A stretch of DNA of 64,000 nt, taken from positions 1-64,000 of the forward strand of contig CAVPQM010000025.1 of NCBI GenBank assembly GCA_963707555.1, read 5' to 3'. Of the stretch, positions 33,210-41,699 are shown piece after piece; position 1 is the stretch's first letter; every line of letters begins with the position of its first letter. The notes below the pieces were generated by a model. It was not told the DNA's origin, ran no database searches, and saw only the letters and a list, made by a program, of their open reading frames with translations. This stretch comes from JAFAFN01 sp963707555 (lineage in GTDB: Bacteria > Actinomycetota > Acidimicrobiia > Acidimicrobiales > Microtrichaceae). A program made the position numbers and the translations under genes.

Positions 33210-35255
33210 ATGAGTGCGACGACGCCGTACCCGCGGCTGTTCGAGCCGTACACGATGAACGGGGTCGAGCTCCGCAACCGCATCGTCTTCGCGGCGCACG
33301 GCACCCGGTTCACCGACCCCCATGCGCTCGAGGTCACCCAGCGTCAGGCGGACTACTTCGTCGAGCGGGTGAAGGGTGGCGCCGGGCTCATCATCCAGGG
33401 CAGCGCGATCGTGCACCCGACCGGCTTCCCGACCGCGGGCATCAACCAGATCTGGGACGACGCCTGCATCCCGTCCTACCGACTGGTCGCCGATGCCGTG
33501 CACGACCACGGCGGTGTGATCTTCGGGCAGCTGTCGCACCTCGGACGCGAGGGGCAGACCTTCACGATGCGACGGGAGCTGTGGGCGCCCTCGGCGGTCC
33601 CGGACCCGTCGAGCCGGGTCGTGCCGCACGAGATGACCCACCGCGACATCGAGACCATGGTGGAGTGCTACCGCCAGGGTGCCCGCCGATTCGTCGAGGC
33701 CGGTTACGACGGCATCGAGGTCTACTTCGCACACGGCTACCTGCTGTGCTCGTTCCTGTCGTCGTTCAGCAACCACCGCACCGACGAGTACGGCGGGTCG
33801 CTCGAGAACCGACTCCGCTTCCCGCTCGCCTGCCTGCAGGCGGTCCGCGACGAGGTCGGTCCGGACGTCCCGGTCGGCATCCGGGTCAGCGCGGACGAGT
33901 TCTCGCCCGACGGCCTGGTCGTCGCCGAGACGAAGCAGCTCGTCGCGATGGTCGTCGACCGGGTGGCCATCGACTACATCAGCGTCAGCCAGTCGAACTA
34001 CACGTCGATCGAGACGATGATCCCCGACATGAGCTTCCCGAGGGTGCCCTTCGCGCACTTCGCGGGAGAGATCCGCACGGTCGCCGCCGGCGTGCCCGTG
34101 ATGGCGGTCGGGCGGATCATCACCCCGGAGAACTGCGAGGAGCTGCTCGAGGCCGAGGTCGCCGACTTCGTGTGCCTGGTGCGGCCGCTGATCGCGGATC
34201 CGGAGTTCCCGAAGCTCGCCGAGGCGGGACGCCGCGAGGACATCCGCGAGTGCATCTCGTGCAACGTCGGGTGTCGTGGCGGCCCCCATCGTGGTGGTGT
34301 GGTCGCGTGCCTGGTGAACCCGAGCGTCGGCTTCGAGGCCGAGCACGGCGTCGGCACCCTGACCGCCGCGCCGAGGCCCGGCCGGGTGGTCGTCGTCGGC
34401 GGTGGGCCCGGTGGGCTCAAGGTCGCGGAGACCGCCGCGCTGCGGGGCCACGAGGTCACCCTGATCGAGGGATCCGACCAGCTCGGGGGCACGGTGCTGA
34501 CCGCGGCGGCGATGATGCCGTACCGCGACGAGTTCGCGAACTCCGTGCGCTTCCTCGAACGACAGGTCCGGAAGCTCGGCGTGACGGTGCGGACCGGCGA
34601 GCTCGCGACCGCTGCGTCGGTGCTGGCCCTCGAGCCGGACGCCGTCGTCGTCGCCACCGGTTCGACCCCCGGTCGGCCCGGTGTCCCGGGCGCTGACCTC
34701 CCGCACGTGCACGACGTCCGCGACGTCGTCGACGGCATCGGCCCTGCGGGGAAGGTCGTCCTCGTCGACTCGGGTGAGGCCGACTGGAAGGTGCTCACCA
34801 CCGCGGAGCGCCTGGCGGCCGACGGCCACTCGGTGCGGATCGTCGGACCGGTGCCGATGGGCGCCGAGGTCGACGCGTTCAGTCGCCCGCCGCTGCTGCG
34901 GCGGCTGCGCAGGGCCGGCGTCGAGTTCTGCGAGTACCGATCGGTCGTGTCCATCGCCGCCGGCACGGTCCGGCTGCGCGACAACCACACGGGCGAGGAG
35001 TACGACCTCGAGGCCGACTCGGTGGTGTGCTCCTGGTTCGGCGTGGCCCGCGACGGCCTGTTCCACGAGCTCGACGCGGTCCCCGGCATCGAGGTCCGGG
35101 CCGTCGGTGACTGCCTGGCACCGCGTCGGGCGATCGACGCGATCTGGGACGGCTTCCGCGTCGGACGCTCCCTCCTCGATCCCGAGGCGGACACCCTCGG
35201 CGGTCCGGTGCTGTTCATCGGATCGGCCGGGTCCGGCGCTTCGGCAGCGTCGTAG
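33210..35255 (+). CDS. 2,4-dienoyl-CoA reductase-like NADH:flavin oxidoreductase (OYE family, FMN/4Fe-4S/FAD)
   Basis: The 681-residue protein has the full layout: an old-yellow-enzyme barrel (residues 1-340: ELRNRIVFAAHGTRF, GQLSHLGREGQ, YDGIEVYFAHGYLLCSFLSS), a 4Fe-4S site CISCNVGC plus a fourth Cys (near 348-368), then a two-dinucleotide domain starting VVVVGGGPGGLKVAETAALR near 393. Relatives reduce dienoyl-CoAs, trimethylamine or alicyclic enones. It is 40 bases after LivF in the same direction, so it is probably in the same operon. It may saturate a conjugated double bond in the imported substrate. The frame is intact. Confidence 0.9.
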   Translation: MSATTPYPRLFEPYTMNGVELRNRIVFAAHGTRFTDPHALEVTQRQADYFVERVKGGAGLIIQGSAIVHPTGFPTAGINQIWDDACIPSYRLVADAVHDHGGVIFGQLSHLGREGQTFTMRRELWAPSAVPDPSSRVVPHEMTHRDIETMVECYRQGARRFVEAGYDGIEVYFAHGYLLCSFLSSFSNHRTDEYGGSLENRLRFPLACLQAVRDEVGPDVPVGIRVSADEFSPDGLVVAETKQLVAMVVDRVAIDYISVSQSNYTSIETMIPDMSFPRVPFAHFAGEIRTVAAGVPVMAVGRIITPENCEELLEAEVADFVCLVRPLIADPEFPKLAEAGRREDIRECISCNVGCRGGPHRGGVVACLVNPSVGFEAEHGVGTLTAAPRPGRVVVVGGGPGGLKVAETAALRGHEVTLIEGSDQLGGTVLTAAAMMPYRDEFANSVRFLERQVRKLGVTVRTGELATAASVLALEPDAVVVATGSTPGRPGVPGADLPHVHDVRDVVDGIGPAGKVVLVDSGEADWKVLTTAERLAADGHSVRIVGPVPMGAEVDAFSRPPLLRRLRRAGVEFCEYRSVVSIAAGTVRLRDNHTGEEYDLEADSVVCSWFGVARDGLFHELDAVPGIEVRAVGDCLAPRRAIDAIWDGFRVGRSLLDPEADTLGGPVLFIGSAGSGASAAS

Positions 35256-35312
35256 TGCCGGTCCGCCGAGTGCTGCGGTCGGGCGGGTCCGGGCTGCGGC
35301 CAGGGTCGATGC

Positions 35313-36644
35313 ATGGCTGAGCTCGCGCCGATCAGCCCCGGCCGCGCGGGGACCCTCGTCGGCCTGGCCATGGCGTTGGCCGGCATCGGCAGCTCCGCGA
35401 CGTCGGTGGCTCTGCCGTCGATCTCGCGGGCGCTCGACCTGGGGCCCGTCGGCAGCGCGTGGATCCTGGGCGCCTTCGTCATCGGCGTCGCGGTCAGTGC
35501 ACCGGTGTACGGGCGACTGTCGGACCGCTTCGGCTCGCGGTGGCCCTTCGCCGCCGGTCTGACGCTCCTGGCCGTCGGGTCCGTCATCGCCGCGGTCGCC
35601 TGGCATCCGGCGGTGCTCTACCTGGGACGCGCACTGTCGGGAATCGGCGCCGGCGCGGTGCCGGCGCTCAGTGGCGTCCTGCTCGCGAGCCGCTTCGACG
35701 ACGGCGAGCGCAGCGAGGCGCTCGCCCGGTGCGGCGCGCTCTCGGCGGGCTCCGCGCTCGGCGTCCTGATCGGCGGCACCCTCGACTCGCTGTTGGGCTG
35801 GCGGGCGGTGCTGCTGCTCCCGGTCGTGATCGTGGTCATCGCTCCGACCATGGTGCGGATCGCTCCGTCGCAGCGTCTGCCCGGACGGACCGACGTGTCG
35901 GGCATCGCGCTCGTGGCGCTGTCGGTGGTCGGCCTGGTCATGGTGCTCCAGGGGTCGACGAGCGGCGCGATGGTCGCGGCGATCGGTGCCGCGGCGCTCT
36001 GCACCGGCGTGCCGCTGGTGCTGCGCCACACGAAGCGGCACCCCGACGGACTGCTGCCCGCTGCGATCGTCGAGGACCGGGTCTTCATCACCACCGGCAT
36101 CGCCGGCATGGCGGTGCCCGGTTCGTTCTACGCCGCACTGGTGCTGGTCCCCGCGACGCTGGTGCGTGCCTACGGCTGGTCACCGTCACAGATCGGGTTG
36201 GCGCTGCTGCCCGCCGCCGTCATCGGTGTGCTCGCGCCGCGGGTGATGCGCCGGTCGTCGATCCCGGTCTCGCGGCTCACGCCCATCGCCATCGCGATGG
36301 GCGGCGCCGGCCTGCTGGTCGCGGGTCTCGCGATCGACAACGGGTACGTGGTCGCGGCGTCGTTCACGGGTGTGACCGTCTGCTTCGGGTTCGCACAGGG
36401 CGCGCTGGTCGACCGGGTGTCGAACTACTCGACCGGTCCCCGCGGGGCGATGATCGGCACCTACACCCTGCTGTTCTTCGCAGGTGGCGCCATCAGCTCG
36501 GGCCTGGCCGGATTGATCTCCGCAGCGGCCGGTCCGCGGGCTGCCTACATCGTGCTGGCCGGCCTGATGTTCGCGGGGGCCGTGCTGCTCGCCGCGACCT
36601 GGCGCACCGACGAGCGAGAGGCCGGACGTTCACCAGCGATCTAG
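35313..36644 (+). CDS. MFS transporter
   Basis: The 443-residue integral membrane protein has about 12-14 hydrophobic helices. Signature sequences include VSAPVYGRLSDRFGSRW (motif A between helices 2 and 3) and LYLGRALSGIGAGAVPALSG. It resembles the drug/H+ antiporter groups, but its cargo is unknown. It follows the flavoenzyme by 57 bases and may export or import a pathway intermediate. Its stop lies inside the operator at 36639. Confidence 0.85.
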   Translation: MAELAPISPGRAGTLVGLAMALAGIGSSATSVALPSISRALDLGPVGSAWILGAFVIGVAVSAPVYGRLSDRFGSRWPFAAGLTLLAVGSVIAAVAWHPAVLYLGRALSGIGAGAVPALSGVLLASRFDDGERSEALARCGALSAGSALGVLIGGTLDSLLGWRAVLLLPVVIVVIAPTMVRIAPSQRLPGRTDVSGIALVALSVVGLVMVLQGSTSGAMVAAIGAAALCTGVPLVLRHTKRHPDGLLPAAIVEDRVFITTGIAGMAVPGSFYAALVLVPATLVRAYGWSPSQIGLALLPAAVIGVLAPRVMRRSSIPVSRLTPIAIAMGGAGLLVAGLAIDNGYVVAASFTGVTVCFGFAQGALVDRVSNYSTGPRGAMIGTYTLLFFAGGAISSGLAGLISAAAGPRAAYIVLAGLMFAGAVLLAATWRTDEREAGRSPAI

Positions 36645-36663
36645 TTCTATGGTTATCATTGAT
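36639..36663 (+). promoter_or_regulatory. operator/promoter before the first FadR-like regulator (shared element)
   Basis: The arms ATCTAGT and CATTGAT have the 11-bp centre TCTATGGTTAT, so on the minus strand it reads ATCAATG-ATAACCATAGA-ACTAGAT. It overlaps the MFS stop codon and precedes the regulator gene, so the regulator may control itself through this site. Confidence 0.6.
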
Positions 36664-36779
36664 TCCACACGGAACGTCGTGCGACGGAATCGCCTCGGGA
36701 AGGGGACGGTCATGGAGCGTCTGATGAGGGAGTGCCTGGGAGAGTGGACAGGCCAGGGTGCTGGGAGTGGGCGGCGCCG

Positions 36780-37580
36780 ATGACCCGCGCGGAGGACACC
36801 TCGTCCGACGCAGAGCTCGACGGACCGCCCGTGGCTCGCAGTCCCGGCCGGTGCGGAGTCGCAAGACGGCGCTGCTGATCGCGCAGCGGATCGTCGAGGA
36901 GATCACCTCGAAGCAGCTGCCGCCGGGGGCGATGCTCCCGGCCGAGAAGGACATGCTCGCCACCTACGAGGTGGGGCGCGGCACGTTGCGGGAGTCGTTG
37001 CGGTTCCTCGAGATGAACGGCGTGATCACGATCAGGCCGGGTCCCGGCGGCGGACCTGCGGTGTGCGACCCGGACTCGCGTGACCTGGCGGGTTCGTTGG
37101 GTCTGTTCCTGCAGCTGCACGGGACACCGTTCCGGTCGATCGTCGAGGTGCGTCGGACGATGGAGCCGGCGATCGCCGCGGTGGCGGCGTCGAACGTCGA
37201 GCCGCGTCACCTGGACCGGCTCCGGGAGTCGGTGGAGTCGATGGAGCAGCACCTCGAGGACGAGGAGATGTTCCTGGCCGAGAACGAGCGGTTCCACGAG
37301 CTGGTCGCGTGGGCGTCGGGCAACCCGATGTTCGCATTGCTGATCTCGTCGCTGCACTGGATCACCGACGGCGCGTTCCTCGGCGTCGACTACCCCGAGC
37401 GCACGGCGCGGTGCGGTGCTCGCGGCGCACCGTCGCATCTACGAGGCCCTGGCGAGCGGCGACCCCGAACGGGCGCGCTCGACGATGGCCGACCACGTCG
37501 ACGAGTTCGCCAAGTACCTCGAGAAGTTCTACCCGGCGGTGTTCGACAGCCCGATCCGTTGGTCCGACGTCTCTGCATGA
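36780..37580 (+). CDS. FadR-subfamily GntR transcriptional regulator, copy 1 (frame breaks)
   Basis: It has a winged HTH (ALLIAQRIVEEITSKQLPPG, YEVGRGTLRESLRFLEMNGV) and an FCD effector domain (VRRTMEPAIAAVAA, ENERFHELVAWASGNPMFAL). It is almost identical to the gene at 52247. An extra base near 37405 moves the last 57 residues into another frame (RRIYEALASGDPERARSTM...), which ends at TGA 37580. The N-terminus is uncertain: ATG 36780 gives an acidic lead in another frame; GTG 36851 starts directly at VRSRKTALL. FadR-type proteins sense acyl-CoA or organic acids. It is a good candidate for the protein binding the shared element. Confidence 0.85.
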
Positions 37581-37657
37581 TGTTCGACGTCTGGGCTTGA
37601 GAGGCGCAGGCGATCGGCAGAGAGCGGGCGACAGCGAGCGGGCGACGTACGAGCCGA

Positions 37658-37682
37658 ATCAAGTATAATGATTGGCATCAAA
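37658..37682 (+). promoter_or_regulatory. promoter/operator before the NTF2-like gene (variant of the shared element)
   Basis: ATCAAGT, ATAATGATTGG, CATCAAA: the left and centre parts match the copy at 9989 base for base at most positions and include TATAAT. It lies 91 bases before ATG 37773. Confidence 0.5.
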
Positions 37683-37772
37683 GTCGCGGGGGACTGCTAG
37701 GAGCGACTCACCCGTGTGCCCCGCTGTCGCTGAGCGCACCGGGGAACCGCCGGATCACGAAAGGAAGCATCC

Positions 37773-38342
37773 ATGCTGCTCGACCTCCGCAAGGGTTGGA
37801 AGGCGTACGACGACGCCTACCAGAAGGAGGAGAACCCCCGTCGGAAGAAGATCCTCGGGGTGATGAAGGACCACATCAAGTGGGAGGTCCTCGGCCAGCC
37901 CGACAAGATCCTGGAGTCGGTGAGCCCGGACGCCGTGTACTACTTCTACGGTCTCGGTGAGACGACCGTGCTGACCGGGTTCGACGAGATCCGCGGCTTC
38001 TACCAGGGCCTGGCCGATTCCGGCGCGAACGTCCTGCAGCTCGACATCGACCACCTCGCGGTCGCCGACTGGGGCATCTCGGCCCACGGTGTCTGGCACC
38101 AGCCGTACCCGGGCTCGATCCTGCTCGAGGACGGCGGACTGGTCGACGGCGAAGGGATCGACGATCCCGACGCCCTGTACCTGGTCAGCCAGCGCATGGG
38201 TTGGTTCTTCCCGTTCACCGACGACGAGGAGCCGTTGCTGCTCAACGAGATCGTCTACTTCGACAAGATGGCGGTCGGCTGCGAGAAGATCGCCGAGGGC
38301 ACCGACATCTCCGAGCCCCTCACCGAGGCCGTCTTCAGCTGA
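37773..38342 (+). CDS. NTF2-like (SnoaL-type) protein of unknown function
   Basis: The intact 189-residue protein opens with a basic helix (MLLDLRKGWKAYDDAYQKEE), then a core KILESVSPDAVYYFYGLGE, GFDEIRGFYQGLADSG and LAVADWGISAHGVWHQPYPG, consistent with the NTF2/SnoaL cone fold. It is a divergent member, unlike the three SnoaL paralogues. ATG follows GAAAGGAAGCATCC. It is a single-gene unit with its own promoter element and a terminator at 38480. It may act on a bulky hydrophobic ligand, but this is only inferred from the fold. Confidence 0.7.
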   Translation: MLLDLRKGWKAYDDAYQKEENPRRKKILGVMKDHIKWEVLGQPDKILESVSPDAVYYFYGLGETTVLTGFDEIRGFYQGLADSGANVLQLDIDHLAVADWGISAHGVWHQPYPGSILLEDGGLVDGEGIDDPDALYLVSQRMGWFFPFTDDEEPLLLNEIVYFDKMAVGCEKIAEGTDISEPLTEAVFS

Positions 38343-38373
38343 CGGCGTCGCCGTGACGCGGCGAGCTCCACCC

Positions 38374-38387
38374 GGACCCATGGGTCC
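38374..38387. other. perfect 14-bp palindrome after the NTF2-like gene
   Basis: GGACCCATGGGTCC lies 32 bases after the stop codon. It is too short to be a good terminator and could be a protein site. The 273-base gap 38343-38616 otherwise holds a stem (GCGGTGG...CCACCGC, 38427-38455), the terminator at 38480 and the operator at 38565. Confidence 0.35.
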
Positions 38388-38479
38388 AGGGAGGCGGGAG
38401 TGGAGGACTGTCGGGGACACGGGAGTGCGGTGGTGCTGATGGGGCTGCCACCGCCCTCCCCGGCTCTTGCTCCCGCTCG

Positions 38480-38505
38480 ACGGGCCGGCCGAGAGGCCGG
38501 CCCGT
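38480..38505 (+). terminator. strong hairpin terminator
   Basis: The perfect 11-bp arms ACGGGCCGGCC and GGCCGGCCCGT enclose a GAGA tetraloop and are followed by TCC. It separates the NTF2-like gene from the repeat-protein operon. Confidence 0.75.
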
Positions 38506-38564
38506 TCCGCGTCCGACAGACGGTCCCGGTGGCCCGGACGAGCGGGCGGGGACGCACCGCGCGG

Positions 38565-38589
38565 ATCTATGATAACAATACGCCTAGAT
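38565..38589 (+). promoter_or_regulatory. operator/promoter before the repeat-protein operon (shared element)
   Basis: ATCTATG and CCTAGAT flank ATAACAATACG; the left arm and centre match the 24033 copy in nearly every base. It lies 28 bases before ATG 38617. Confidence 0.7.
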
Positions 38590-38616
38590 TGTCGAGACGC
38601 CGCCCCGGGGGGTCGG

Positions 38617-39474
38617 ATGGGTTCCGAGCAAGAGCTGCAGACCGAAGTCGCCGCGTCGTCGCGAGGTCGCGTCATGGCGATGGACTCGGCCTATCACGTG
38701 TGCGACGACAACCGCGGACCGTGACGTGGTCGTCAACGCGTCGTACTGCGGGGTGCTGCCGGCACGGTTCATCGGTCGTCACGCGCCACGCGGATCGATC
38801 GGCGTGGACTGCGGCATCGGACCGGCGGGCGCCGGGATCGCCGGACTCTGGTACCTCGAGGCGCTGAACCTGCCCGCCGCGGTGGCCGACGTGATGACCG
38901 TGCACCTCGGCGACGGCGTCGACCTGCACGACCACGGCGTCATCAGCGTCGCCAATCGTCCTGCCGCGGACTGCGGCGTCGTGCCGGGGATGACGGTCCG
39001 CGAGGCGGCCTCACTGATGTTGGCGGTGGACCCGGGTGAGCCCGCCGCCGAGGAGATCGACCACCGACTGGTCGTGCACACCGACCCGAGCGGTCGGTCG
39101 GTGGTGTGCACCGACTCGATCGCCTTCGGCCTGCCCGAGGACCGCGACACCAACGTGCTGGTCACCGCCGGACACACCGGTCGAAGCGCCTTCCCCTACC
39201 TGCGCGACGTGCGTCCCCTACGGTTTCATCTGCTCCGACGGCGGTCGCGGTCGCGACGACTCGGGCATGGCGGCCCTGTCGATGGTCGAGCCGTTGGGCC
39301 TCGCCGGCGCGACGGTGTCGGCCCGCACCGCGGCGATGGGCGACGGTCGGAGCAGCTATCACGATGGCGTCATCAGCGCCGCCAACGCCCTCGCGCTCGC
39401 GGCGGGCGTCGAGGTCGGCATGCTGGCATCCGACGCCGCTCGCATCCTGGTCGAACGGACGCCCGGACGCATGA
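38617..39474 (+). CDS. unrecognised two-repeat protein A (frame breaks)
   Basis: I do not recognise this family by function. The gene encodes about 285-300 residues made of two tandem copies of a unit of about 110 residues. Unit 1 has VVVNASYCGVLPARFI, GAGIAGLWYLEA, LGDGVDLHDHGVISVAN and GVVPGMTVREAASL. Unit 2 has TNVLVTAGHTG, GFICSDGG, SGMAALSMVE, AAMGDGRSSYHDGVISAAN and AGVEVGM. Between them lies VVCTDSIAFGLPED. ATG follows GGGGGGTCGG. One extra base near 38710 and another near 39212 break the frame. The end is uncertain: a TGA at 39472 fits an ATGA overlap, otherwise it runs on toward gene B. It is the first gene of the operon. Confidence 0.7.
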
Positions 39475-39542
39475 CCGGGCGGACAGACAGGTTCTGGACA
39501 CCACCCCGCGAGTCGGGGTCGAACAACGAACGAGGTCGCACG

Positions 39543-40470
39543 ATGAGCACCAGCAACACCGCAGGCGCAGGGGGCAAGGAGCAGGTCGCCGACCAGGCAC
39601 CGCTGCTCGATCGACCCGAGGACCACCCCCAGGAGGTCGTGGCCTCCCACGGCGACAGCGACATCGTCATCATCGACTCGGCCCGCTACTGCGACGAGCG
39701 CAACCGGGGCGACGTGGTCATCGCCGCGTCGTACTGCGGCGTGCTGCCGGTGCGCCTCATCGCTCCGCACTCGCCCCGCGGCGTGATCGCGCACGACGTC
39801 GGCATCGCCGCCGACGGTTCGGGCATCGCCAGGCCTGTGGTACCTCGAGGCCATCGGCGTGCCCGCAGCGAGCGTCGACGCGCCGTCGGCCGAACTGGGC
39901 AACGGTCGCGACATGTACGAGTCCGGTCGGATCTCCCGGGTGAACATCCTCGCCGAACGCTGCGGCGTCGATCCGGGCATGTCCGTGCGGGAGGCCGCCG
40001 ACCTGCTGGCGACCCAGGACCCGGGCAACCGGTCCGCCACCACCAAGGTCCGCCGGGAGCACAAGGACTCCGACGGCGACGGTCACTCGATCGTCGTCAC
40101 GGACTCGATCGTCTTCGCGCTGCCCGGAGGACACGAACAACGTGCTCGTCACCGCCGGACACACCGGCAAGACCGGCGCCGTCTTCATCGAGGCCGTGTC
40201 GCCGCGGGGCTTCATCTGCGCCGACGGCGGTCCGGCCAAGAACGGCTCGGGCACCTCCGGCCTCGCCGCGCTCGACGACTCCGGTCTGCCGGGCGCGTGC
40301 TACGACGTCTCGACCGCCGGCATGGGCGACGCGTTCGACGCCTGGGAGCGAGGGACTGATCTCGGCCGCGAACGAGCTCGCCCGCGAGCGGGGTGTGCGC
40401 CCCGGTCAGACCGTGCAGGCAGCGGCCCAGCTGTTGCTGGCCGACGACCCGACGTCGGGTGGCCGGCGTC
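39543..40470 (+). CDS. unrecognised two-repeat protein B (tandem paralogue of A, frame breaks)
   Basis: It has the same two-unit design as protein A: GDVVIAASYCGVLPVRLI, GVIAHDVGIAADGSGIA, LWYLEAIGVPAASV, ILAERCGVDPGMSVREAADL, then VVTDSIVFALP, NVLVTAGHTGKTGAVF, GFICADGG, SGTSGLAALDDSGLPGA and LISAANELARERGVRPGQTV. ATG 39543 follows AACGAGGTCGCACG; an earlier ATG 39470 is possible. Single extra bases near 39832, 40130 (CCCGGAGG for CCCGAGG) and 40350 break the frame. No stop is seen before the next gene, so its end is approximate and a fusion to the CMD-like domain cannot be excluded. Confidence 0.7.
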
Positions 40471-40516
40471 GACGGGGCGCGGTGTCATCGACGGGGACTG
40501 GCCCGCCGGGAGCCCG

Positions 40517-41243
40517 GTGCTCCGCTCCGGTGAGCTCGCCGGGATCTCCCCGAAGTTCGCCGAAGGACTGGCGCGGGTGCGTGACGTGACCGACAACGAC
40601 GGCGCCCTCAGCGCGTCGGTCAAGGCGCTGCTCATGGCGTGCGCGGCTGCGGTGAAGGGACACGACGCGATGCTCCGTCGCGAGCTGCGCCGTGCGGTCG
40701 AGGGCGGAGTGACCGTCGACCAGGTCCGAGGTGCCGCGGTGTCGGTGCTGATCTCGCGCGGCGAAGGCGTCTTCGAGCGGTTCCGCGCCGCGGCCGCCGA
40801 GTGCTTCGACCCGGCGGTGCTCCGCGATCCCTCGCCGGGTCGTGCCGACGGTGACACCCAGGACCTGACGGTCGAGGACGCCTTCGCGTACTTCACCGAC
40901 TACTTCTCGTTCGTGCCCTCGTACATCGAGCTCATGGCCGACCACGCCCCCCGTGCGCTCGAGGGGTACGTGCTGATGCGCCAGTACGCACTCGGCGAGA
41001 ACCTGCTCGAGCCCAAGCTGGTCGAGCTGCTGCTCTGCACCGTGAACGCCGCGGAGTTCTCGTCCCGCTTCGTCGACGTGCACGCCGGTGGCGCACGGCG
41101 CGCCGGTGCGAGCGAGGCGGAGATCGTCGAGTCGGTCGTCTGCGCCATCCCCGTCGCCGGTGTCGCGTCGTGGCTGCCCGGCTCCGACGGCATCGCTGCA
41201 GGAGCACCCGACGCAGCAGACCCCCGCCGAGGGCTCCGCGTGA
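40517..41243 (+). CDS. double CMD/AhpD-like protein (frame break near the end)
   Basis: Two helical CMD-like units follow one another: SVKALLMACAAAVKGHDAML with GVTVDQVRGAAVSVLISRGE, then YVLMRQYALGENLLEPKLVE with LLLCTVNAAEFSSRFVDVHA and EIVESVVCAIPVAGVASWL. No CxxC pair is present, so this differs from the peroxidatic AhpD type and from the gene at 24149. The start is uncertain: GTG 40517 is the first in-frame start, but the family-like region may begin upstream. A frame change near 41195 gives LQEHPTQQTPAEGSA and a TGA overlapping the DUF35 start (GTGA). The activity is unknown; the position suggests a role with the CoA ligase and lyase downstream. Confidence 0.7.
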
Positions 41244-41699
41244 CCGGAGCGGAGCTGACCGACGAGTTCTGGTCGGCCGCCGTCGACCGGTGTGCTGGTC
41301 CGGCCGGTCTGCGAGGACTGCGACCGCAGCTTCTTCACCCCTCGCGTCGCCTGCCCGCACTGCCGCTCGGTTCGCTGGCGCTACCGCGCCAGCACCGGCC
41401 GGGGTGTCGTCGCCAGTCACACCACGGTGCACCGCGGCCCGGACACCACCTGGAGCGTCCCCTACGTGCTCGGCGTCGTCGACATGGACGAGGGCTGGAA
41501 CCTGCTGACCCGACTGCTCGTCGAGCCGCCCCCGGAGGACGAGCCGGGCGCGCTGATCGGCCTCGAGGTCCAGGTCGAGTTCATCGACGCCCACCCACCC
41601 GATGACCGCCGGCTGCCCGCCTTCTCGCCCGTCGAGCACGCCGACCGAACGATCGACGCTGCGACGACCGCAGCTGAACCGCAGGAGTCCCCCTCGTGA
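41240..41699 (+). CDS. DUF35 Zn-ribbon/OB-fold acyl-CoA-binding partner protein (frame break)
   Basis: GTG 41240 starts VTGAELTDEFWSAAVDR, the usual N-terminal helix. After an extra base near 41290 come the zinc ribbon CEDCDRSFFTPRVACPHC and the OB fold (STGRGVVASHTTVHR, PYVLGVVDMDEGWNLLTRLL, GLEVQVEF). In steroid degraders such proteins form complexes with hydratases or thiolase-like aldolases (ChsH2, and the partner of Ltp2). Here the thiolase-like gene lies two genes downstream. It overlaps the CMD gene and the CoA ligase by GTGA on both sides. Confidence 0.85.
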
